Shown here: positions 6,017 to 11,400 of the stretch, piece by piece
Layout: each line of letters begins with the position of its first letter
How positions within the stretch are numbered: the first letter of the stretch is position 1
Source: an uncultured Anaerolineaceae bacterium
GTDB lineage: Bacteria; Chloroflexota; Anaerolineae; Anaerolineales; Anaerolineaceae
DNA length: 11,400 bases
Direction: 5' to 3'
NCBI GenBank assembly: GCA_937894825.1
Contig: CALCQT010000233.1
Location: 1 to 11,400, forward strand
The notes under the pieces: model-generated
What the model saw: the letters and a program-made list of their open reading frames with translations, nothing else
What the model was told of the DNA's origin: nothing
Databases searched by the model: none
Program-made: the position numbers and the translations under genes

Positions 6017-7105
6017 GTGCTGCGTGAACAGCGATTGCGGGACGCAATTGAACTGCTGCGCAGCCTGGCAGCCGACCCGGCATTTCCCGCACGCATGCAG
6101 CAGACGCTGGGTGCATTGCCGTCCGAGCGTTGCGCCATCCCATCGAACGAGCGCATCGACCGCAGAATTCCCGCCCCGATATTAAATAAACGACTGACCA
6201 TTCTGGCCGCGGACGGCTCTCAAATCAATCCCGACCGGCATGACCTGGTCTCCATTGGACTGATCAACACAGCCGTGATCCGCTATCAAACCGGCAGTGG
6301 CGTCAGCCCGCGAATTGTCACCCAAACCACGCTGCTGGACCCGGATGATTTCACAGCGGATCGCGGCAGCCTGACCGAGGATCAAATCGCGCTGCGCCGG
6401 GACGTGGCTGAACGCGAACTGCTGGCGGCTGAAGCCGGAAAATCCGATGCAGGCGTCCCACTTGTCGCACTGACGGATGGTCCGCTGGAACTGTTCACAC
6501 TGCGGCAGGCTTACGCCGGTCAACAACAGTACATTGATCGTTATCAGTCCGCGCTGCAGGTGCTTTTTCAGCAACATGTGTTGCTGGCCGGGTATATCGA
6601 CCGTCCGCGAGCGGATCTGGTGGTCCGTATGCTTGAGCTGGCAGTCTTGCGGCAGGATGAAACCCCAACAACAACCTTCGTACCGGTTGATGACAGCCTG
6701 CTGTTTGCCGGGCTGCTGCAGGCAGGCGAGCGTTCCGCCGTGTTCGGATTGAATTCCCGCTCCAATCGTGAACTGGACGAAGCCCTGCGTTTTTCTTTTT
6801 TTTATCTGAACTGCGGCGATTCGCAGCGGCCGCAAATCGCGCGGGTGGAGATCCCGGCCTGGGTGGCCGCCGATCCGGAAGCCATCGACCTGCTGCACGG
6901 TTGTCTGTTGGCACAGACCCGAATCACGGAAGGCGTACCCTATCCGTACATTCTGCACCGCGCGCATGAATGCGCTGTTGTCACGCTGGCGGAGAAGGAA
7001 CGGATCCAAAATCTGATCCTGCGTGAATACGCTGCGCAGCGGGTCACATTGTCCGGGGAGTCCGGCAAACAGCGCCTGAAGACCCTTTCAAACCGCAAGT
7101 CGTAG
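6017..7105 (+). CDS. nurA: NurA-domain 5'-3' nuclease
   Basis: Nuclease partner of the HerA ATPase; in archaea the pair degrades DNA ends for recombinational repair. The body of the NurA fold is intact from the GTG at 6017 (362 residues). The hallmark acidic motif is LAADGSQINPDRH with the catalytic Asp at D66. A second motif is LTDGPLEL (D154), followed by VDDSLLFAGLL (224-234) and a C-terminal YPYILHRAHECAV block (309-321). The GTG has no ribosome site and begins inside a helix that is normally preceded by about 25 residues. The true start is therefore probably ATG 5949 in another frame (see separate entry). herA and a HAS-barrel protein follow in the same direction, so it is likely one DNA-repair operon. 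If the frameshift is real, a shortened protein starting at GTG may still contain all catalytic residues. Confidence 0.88.
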   Translation: MLREQRLRDAIELLRSLAADPAFPARMQQTLGALPSERCAIPSNERIDRRIPAPILNKRLTILAADGSQINPDRHDLVSIGLINTAVIRYQTGSGVSPRIVTQTTLLDPDDFTADRGSLTEDQIALRRDVAERELLAAEAGKSDAGVPLVALTDGPLELFTLRQAYAGQQQYIDRYQSALQVLFQQHVLLAGYIDRPRADLVVRMLELAVLRQDETPTTTFVPVDDSLLFAGLLQAGERSAVFGLNSRSNRELDEALRFSFFYLNCGDSQRPQIARVEIPAWVAADPEAIDLLHGCLLAQTRITEGVPYPYILHRAHECAVVTLAEKERIQNLILREYAAQRVTLSGESGKQRLKTLSNRKS

Positions 7106-7150
7106 GAGGGCATAATTCACCTTCCGCACGGCGGATAATTGCGCGTGACA

Positions 7151-7163
7151 TTGTTCAGAACAA
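7151..7163 (+). promoter_or_regulatory. Operator-like palindrome TTGTTC-A-GAACAA
   Basis: A perfect 6-bp inverted repeat around one central base lies in the 127-base gap between nurA and the next gene. It is short enough to be chance, but its symmetry and position suit a repressor site. A GGCCC/GGGCC hairpin (7183-7196) follows it. Confidence 0.25.
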
Positions 7164-7182
7164 CAGGGTTCAACAAAAGACA

Positions 7183-7196
7183 GGCCCCGTAGGGCC
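7183..7196 (+). other. Short GC hairpin before the HAS-barrel gene
   Basis: GGCCC (7183-7187) and GGGCC (7192-7196) pair around CGTA. It is followed by gatcattaaaac rather than a T-run, so it is probably a leader or mRNA-stability hairpin, not a terminator. Confidence 0.3.
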
Positions 7197-7232
7197 GATC
7201 ATTAAAACACCGCAAACACAGGAGACAAATTT

Positions 7233-7850
7233 ATGAATTCAGAAAACCCATTCGGCCGGATCATCAGCGCCAACAGCCGGGAGTGCGTCGTCGCTTACCG
7301 CACTTCCGAACAGGAGATCCCGCGGTTCGGCTCAATGGTGCACATTCCGGTGCAGGGAGCACAGGATTTTGAGATTTACGGTCTGGTCACCGACATCCAA
7401 ATCGAAGAGGACGGCTTCCTGCGTCAACTGGCCACTGCGGACACGCTGCCGGCGGAAGTGCTGGCGGACAACCGCGTCAACCGCAATGTGCCGATCGTTC
7501 TGCGGATCCTTTTCCTCGGCTGTCGTGACGAAAACGGGGACTCGCACCTCCTGCCGCCCACCCCGCCGCTGACACTGACCGCCATTTTCCGCTGTAATTC
7601 GAGCGAGATCGCCCACTTCACAGCCCATGGAAATTTCGGCTACTTCCGCCACATCCTGAACGCCGTCAACGCTCCGGCTGCCGAACTGTTCGCGGTTCAC
7701 ATCCGGCTGACCTCGATCGCGCAAAATGCCAAGCATAATGAAGGTTGGACCCGGGCGGCCGTGGAAGAGCTGATCACGCTGCTGCAGGACGACTATGCCG
7801 GACTGACCGCCATCCTCGGCGCGCTGGGCGACGCCGACATTTCATTCTGA
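7233..7850 (+). CDS. HAS-barrel-like protein of the NurA-HerA operon
   Basis: This 205-residue protein lies between nurA and herA. Its first ~100 residues resemble the N-terminal HAS barrel of the HerA encoded next door: both open with G-I/V strands, then a Gly-centred turn and a 'YGLVT' strand (49-53 here, 53-57 in HerA), then a proline-rich segment (LPPTPP here). It lacks any P-loop or ATPase domain. The C-terminal half (about 135-205) appears helical, with AVEELITLLQDDYAGLTAILGAL at the end. AGGAG (7220-7224) lies 8 bases before the ATG, a good ribosome site. Its stop is 13 bases before herA, so the two are probably co-translated. Inference: it may be a barrel-only partner that caps or adapts the HerA hexamer for NurA or DNA. 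No biochemical role is known to me. Confidence 0.82.
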   Translation: MNSENPFGRIISANSRECVVAYRTSEQEIPRFGSMVHIPVQGAQDFEIYGLVTDIQIEEDGFLRQLATADTLPAEVLADNRVNRNVPIVLRILFLGCRDENGDSHLLPPTPPLTLTAIFRCNSSEIAHFTAHGNFGYFRHILNAVNAPAAELFAVHIRLTSIAQNAKHNEGWTRAAVEELITLLQDDYAGLTAILGALGDADISF

Positions 7851-7863
7851 AAGCCGGGGACAA

Positions 7864-9540
7864 ATGGACGCAATCATGAATGGTAATATGAATGGCCAAA
7901 CCATCGGATACGTGACCGGCGGCAGCCTGAAAGAAGGCCTGCTGGCCCGTCTGACCGCGGCGCCGGACGCCGTGCAGGAAGGCGGTTTTGTCGTGATCGA
8001 AAGCGGCGGCCGCCGTTTTTACGGCCTGGTCACCAACCTGCGCCTGGACGCCAGCGACCCGCGCTTCGCGGAGAACCGGAACGAGCAACGGCTGGGTCCC
8101 AGAATCGGAAGGCTGCTGCACCAGCAAACCCTCTTCACCGAAATCGAAATTCTGCCCGTACTGATGCAGCGGGTCGGCCCCGAACCCGGCACAGCGGAGT
8201 TCGACCGACACGACAACGCGATCGATCCCACGCCGGTGCCGGTCAAAACGCTGCCGGCGCATCACGCGCCGGTGCGCCCCGCCAACGCCTTTGATGTGAG
8301 CGAGATTTTCGGGGACCCGCAGGAAAAGACCAAATTCGCCATCGGATCGACGCGCGAGCAGAACCATCCGGTCGCCATTGATCTGGACAAGTTCGTCCAG
8401 CGCTCCTCGGGTATTTTCGGCGCCACCGGAACCGGAAAATCCTACCTGACCCGGCTGATCCTGGCCGGGCTGATCCACAGCCGCCAGGCCGCCGTGCTGG
8501 TCTTCGATATGCACAATGAATACGGCTTTGGCGATACCTCGCCGGACACCAATATTCGCGTGCCCGGACTGAAGGACAAGCTATCGGATCGGGTGAAAGT
8601 CTGCGCGTTGGGGCGCGGCACGACCATCGATGGCCGAACGCCGGATTTTGATCTGGTGCTCGAACAGCGCGACATTCTGCCCGAAGACATCGAAATGCTG
8701 ACCCATGAATTGAATCTGCGCGATACCACCCCCAACACACTGGCCGCATTGGTCCGTTCGTTCGGACCGGCAAACTGGTTCAAAAACTTCATGCAGCTCA
8801 AATCCGGCGAAGGAGAAGGGTCCGTCACAGAATGGGCCGAGAAAGCCAACGTCCATGCCGGCGCTGCCGAAAGTCTGCAGAACAAGCTGCGCCGCGTGAT
8901 TGACCGCGCTTATGTGGTCGAAAAAGCGCCCGCCAATTGCATCCGGGACATCATCGGGTATCTGAAATCCGGCGTTTCGGTCGTGCTTTCGTTCGGGAAA
9001 TATGATTCGGATCTGGATTATCTGCTGGTGACCAACATCCTGACGCGCCAGATCCGCGCGGCCTGGGAACAGCAGACCAACGCCTTCCATGGCAGCGGCG
9101 GAGCGAAACCGACGCCGCTGGTGATTGCGCTGGAAGAGGCGCATAAATTGCTGAACCGCGAAATGGCGGCGCAGACCGCTTTCTCCCGCATCGCGCGCGA
9201 GATGCGCAAATATTTTGTGACGTTGCTGGTGATTGACCAGCGCCCCTCACAGATTTATGACGAGGTAATGTCGCAGTTGGGCACCCGCATCTCCGGCTGG
9301 CTGGGGGACGACGCCGACATCGCCGCGGTGCTCTCCGGTTTGTCCGGCCGGGACACGCTGCGCGGGATGCTCTCCCGCCTGCAGCCGAAAGAGGAAGTGC
9401 TCCTGTTAGGGTATGGCGTGCCCATGCCGCTGCCGGTCCGCTCACGCCGCTATGATGATCAGTTCTGGAAGGAGCTGCTGAAAAACGAGCGTCCGGTTCA
9501 CTTTGAAAAGGGCAAACCGGATTGGTTGTTTGAGGAATAA
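7864..9540 (+). CDS. herA: HerA-type hexameric DNA translocase ATPase
   Basis: ATPase of the HerA/FtsK superfamily that pumps DNA to the NurA nuclease. Domains: N-terminal HAS barrel (about 12-110), then the ATPase core. Walker A is GATGTGKS (186-193) and Walker B is LVIALEEAH (419-427, with E424/E425). The arginine-finger candidates are in SRIAREMRKY (R445, R448). The DQRPS motif (458-462) is shared with the superfamily. The C-terminal segment ends in basic and acidic residues after 'RRYDDQFW', consistent with a full-length protein of 558 residues. The ATG at 7864 is preceded by GGGGAC; later Met codons (7876, 7888) are possible but less well spaced. It follows the HAS-barrel gene by 13 bases. 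HerA proteins also appear in anti-phage systems with SIR2 or DUF4297, but the NurA neighbour points to repair. Confidence 0.93.
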   Translation: MDAIMNGNMNGQTIGYVTGGSLKEGLLARLTAAPDAVQEGGFVVIESGGRRFYGLVTNLRLDASDPRFAENRNEQRLGPRIGRLLHQQTLFTEIEILPVLMQRVGPEPGTAEFDRHDNAIDPTPVPVKTLPAHHAPVRPANAFDVSEIFGDPQEKTKFAIGSTREQNHPVAIDLDKFVQRSSGIFGATGTGKSYLTRLILAGLIHSRQAAVLVFDMHNEYGFGDTSPDTNIRVPGLKDKLSDRVKVCALGRGTTIDGRTPDFDLVLEQRDILPEDIEMLTHELNLRDTTPNTLAALVRSFGPANWFKNFMQLKSGEGEGSVTEWAEKANVHAGAAESLQNKLRRVIDRAYVVEKAPANCIRDIIGYLKSGVSVVLSFGKYDSDLDYLLVTNILTRQIRAAWEQQTNAFHGSGGAKPTPLVIALEEAHKLLNREMAAQTAFSRIAREMRKYFVTLLVIDQRPSQIYDEVMSQLGTRISGWLGDDADIAAVLSGLSGRDTLRGMLSRLQPKEEVLLLGYGVPMPLPVRSRRYDDQFWKELLKNERPVHFEKGKPDWLFEE

Positions 9541-9591
9541 TAATGGATCAGCGGGAGCGCGTTGCGCTCCCGCTGATCCATTATTATTCCT
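9533..9591. terminator. 28-bp perfect palindrome spanning herA and ftsK 3' ends (bidirectional terminator)
   Basis: Arms 9533-9560 and 9564-9591 are exact reverse complements around the 3-base loop GTT. The core GATCAGCGGGAGCGC and its complement form a strong GC stem. The outer AGGAATAATAATG parts give A-rich 5' and T-rich 3' flanks on both strands, the usual bidirectional intrinsic terminator layout. The left arm includes the herA stop TAA (9538-9540), and the right arm covers all but the last base of the ftsK stop (9590-9592). The two genes thus end on opposite sides of one structure. Confidence 0.88.
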
Positions 9592-11400
9592 ATTCCTCTT
9601 CGCTGACCACTCCGCCATAATCCAGAATTTCGCGCGGGATGGCCGGATTGGCGTTGGGCGGGCTGATGATGCCCCGCTCCTCCATCTCGGCCAGCAGCTT
9701 GTTGGCGCGGGTGAAACCGATGCTGAGCCGGCTGACCAGCATGTTCGCCGACGCCCGGCCCTGTTTGCGCACCATCGCAATCGCTGAATCCAGCAGCGGG
9801 TCCTGATTTTTCTTTTCCGAAGGCGCCGCTTCATTGAACAGCGGCAGCTGCGTCAACAGTCCCTCTTTCAAGGGCGGCGCCTGCCGGGTCGTCACCGGAC
9901 GGGGAACCGTCTTCATCGCTTTCACCGGCTCATCTCCGACCCGCGGATTCGATCGCCAGTAATCGACCAGCTTTTTGATCTCGTCATCGGAGACATAAAC
10001 GCACTGCAGCCGCCGCATATTACTCTCATCGACGGAGACAAAATACATATCCCCTTTGCCGAACAGATTCTCGGCGCCGCCGCGATCCAGAATGACATGA
10101 CTGTCGACATTGGTGGCCACGGCAAAAGCGATCCGCGACGGCAGGTTCCCCTTGATCGTCCCGGTGATCACATCGCGGGACGGCCGCTGCGTGGCGACCA
10201 CCAGATGGATCCCCATCGCGCGGGCCGTCTGGGCCAGCCGGGTAATGCTGCTCTCCACATCGGAAGCCGCTTCCATCATCAGATTGGCCAGCTCATCGAT
10301 CACCGCCACAATGTATGGCAGCGGTTTATCCGGATTTTTCTGGTTATAGTCCTGCAGGTTGCGCACCCCGCACTCCAGAAAATGCAGGTTCCGCATGTCC
10401 ATCTCCTGCAGCAGCCATTGCAGCACATTACCGACCTGCGCCACATCCGTCACTACGGGTGTGATCAGGTGCGGAATGCCGTTATATCCGCTCAGCTCGA
10501 CCCGTTTGGGGTCAATCAACACCAGTTTCAGCTGCTCCGGGGTATAGTGCAGCAGCAGACAAACCAGCAGTGCATTCAGACAAACCGACTTACCGGACCC
10601 GGTGGCGCCGGCAATCAGCAGATGCGGCATCCGGGTCAGATCGACGGCGTATACCGTGCCGTTGATATCTTTCCCAAGTGCGATTCCCAGCCCTTTCCGG
10701 GATTTTTGAAAAACATTGCTTTCGAGTACTTCCCGCAGTCCGACCGGAACACGAACTTTGTTCTGCACCTGCAGACCGATAAATGTTTTGTTGGGGATGG
10801 GAGCTTCAATCGTCAGCTGTTTCACGGAAAGCGCCATTTCCAGATCTTTTTTCAGGCTCTCAATCTGCTTGACCCGCACCCGGGTGCGCCGCTCGCCCCG
10901 CTCCAGAAAACCGGGCTCAATACCGAACTGTGTGAAGGTCGGCCCGCATTGAATATCAACCACCTTCCCCGGCGCGTCAAAAACATCCAGCACATGTTCG
11001 ATCTTTTGCACCTGTCCCTGAACAAACGGATCCTCCGGTGCAGCCGTGCGGCGGGTCGCTTTGGGCGGATCTAAGATCTCATCCATTTCCGGCAGCCGCC
11101 AGGTATCGTCCTTTTCGCCGGATTGTTCGGTTGTATTGCGCAGATTTACGGCAGAAAGCACGGTTGGCTTGAAAGAAGACGGCGTCACCTCCGGAGTCGG
11201 CTGCGCCTCTGCCGGAGCGCCCGTTTTCTTCCGGGTCTCTTTCTGCGGATTCGTTTTTTCAGTTTGCGGCAAAACAGGTGGTTCCTCACGGGTGGGAGCC
11301 GGAGCACTCCGTTTGCGGTTCTTCCGGACAGGAAGAGGGTCCTCATCCGGATCAAAAGGCAGATCGTCCATCAGGTCAGCCAGTCCGGTTATTTCCCCGG
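9590..11400 (-). CDS. ftsK: FtsK/SpoIIIE DNA translocase (N-terminus outside window)
   Basis: Septum-located motor that pumps chromosome ends into daughter cells and, through its gamma domain, responds to polar DNA motifs. Residues are counted from the Met at 11371, but the frame stays open to the window edge (GEITGLADL precedes it). That Met is therefore probably internal, and the usual N-terminal membrane domain lies beyond the window. Order: acidic/proline-rich linker (1-115), alpha/beta translocase. Walker A is GATGSGKS (255-262), Walker B is LVLIDPKR (283-290), then VIDELANLM (357-365) and ATQRPS (393-398). GGAENLFGKGDM (431-442) is a typical FtsK segment, and a winged-helix gamma domain follows (about 522-585). 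It converges on herA with a 49-base gap holding a shared terminator. Confidence 0.95.
   Translation of the reverse strand, partial: GEITGLADLMDDLPFDPDEDPLPVRKNRKRSAPAPTREEPPVLPQTEKTNPQKETRKKTGAPAEAQPTPEVTPSSFKPTVLSAVNLRNTTEQSGEKDDTWRLPEMDEILDPPKATRRTAAPEDPFVQGQVQKIEHVLDVFDAPGKVVDIQCGPTFTQFGIEPGFLERGERRTRVRVKQIESLKKDLEMALSVKQLTIEAPIPNKTFIGLQVQNKVRVPVGLREVLESNVFQKSRKGLGIALGKDINGTVYAVDLTRMPHLLIAGATGSGKSVCLNALLVCLLLHYTPEQLKLVLIDPKRVELSGYNGIPHLITPVVTDVAQVGNVLQWLLQEMDMRNLHFLECGVRNLQDYNQKNPDKPLPYIVAVIDELANLMMEAASDVESSITRLAQTARAMGIHLVVATQRPSRDVITGTIKGNLPSRIAFAVATNVDSHVILDRGGAENLFGKGDMYFVSVDESNMRRLQCVYVSDDEIKKLVDYWRSNPRVGDEPVKAMKTVPRPVTTRQAPPLKEGLLTQLPLFNEAAPSEKKNQDPLLDSAIAMVRKQGRASANMLVSRLSIGFTRANKLLAEMEERGIISPPNANPAIPREILDYGGVVSEEE

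Noticed and set aside
6182..7009. 275-codon minus-strand frame opposite nurA
   Set aside because: It is a shadow of a GC-rich gene whose + strand carries NurA motifs.
7104..7125. AGGAGG sequence at the nurA stop as a ribosome site for an extra small gene
   Set aside because: No ATG, GTG or TTG at a suitable distance opens a meaningful frame; the downstream gene has its own AGGAG at 7220-7224.
9503..9834. Overlapping frames across the palindrome on both strands (9503-9787 +, 9442-9834 -)
   Set aside because: They are created by the palindrome and by shadows of the herA and ftsK ends; the repeated NNNGSAGA string comes from reading the inverted repeat.
10097..11074. 325-codon + strand frame opposite ftsK
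   Set aside because: The minus strand encodes all FtsK motifs here; the + frame is rich in His, Gln and Arg, as expected for an antisense artefact.

Overview
The window looks like a chromosomal segment of a monoderm (single-membrane) bacterium, most plausibly a member of Chloroflexota class Anaerolineae. A NurA-HerA DNA end-processing operon with a small HAS-barrel protein between the two genes is typical of that group. The left end carries a cell-wall sorting signal and a class B sortase, which require a Gram-positive-type envelope. The taxon is an inference; no rRNA or other phylogenetic marker is present.

Layout: (1) 1-2260, surface-protein module: the C-terminal part of a secreted protein with three isopeptide-type beta domains and an SPNTG sorting signal, then a class B sortase, both on the + strand. 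(2) 2261-5948, a visibly more AT-rich stretch: two full-length paralogous 472-residue proteins with an N-terminal helix-turn-helix and an unrecognised ~400-residue C-terminal region. Each has its own promoter-like region, separated by long intergenic spacers rich in inverted repeats and holding a possible gene remnant. (3) 5949-9540, DNA-repair operon: nurA (its N-terminus apparently split off by a -1 frameshift), a HAS-barrel-like protein, and the HerA-type hexameric ATPase. (4) 9590-11400, minus strand: a DNA translocase of the FtsK/SpoIIIE family, running off the right edge. It converges on herA across a 28-bp perfect palindrome that contains or touches both stop codons and probably acts as a bidirectional terminator.

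Functionally, the sortase probably anchors its neighbour. HerA and NurA would form an ATP-driven end-resection machine whose assembly or loading may involve the middle protein. FtsK segregates chromosome termini at division. The two helix-turn-helix paralogs are the least understood part: they look like a lineage-specific, possibly expanded regulator family. There is no rRNA, tRNA, CRISPR array or recognisable insertion sequence in the window.
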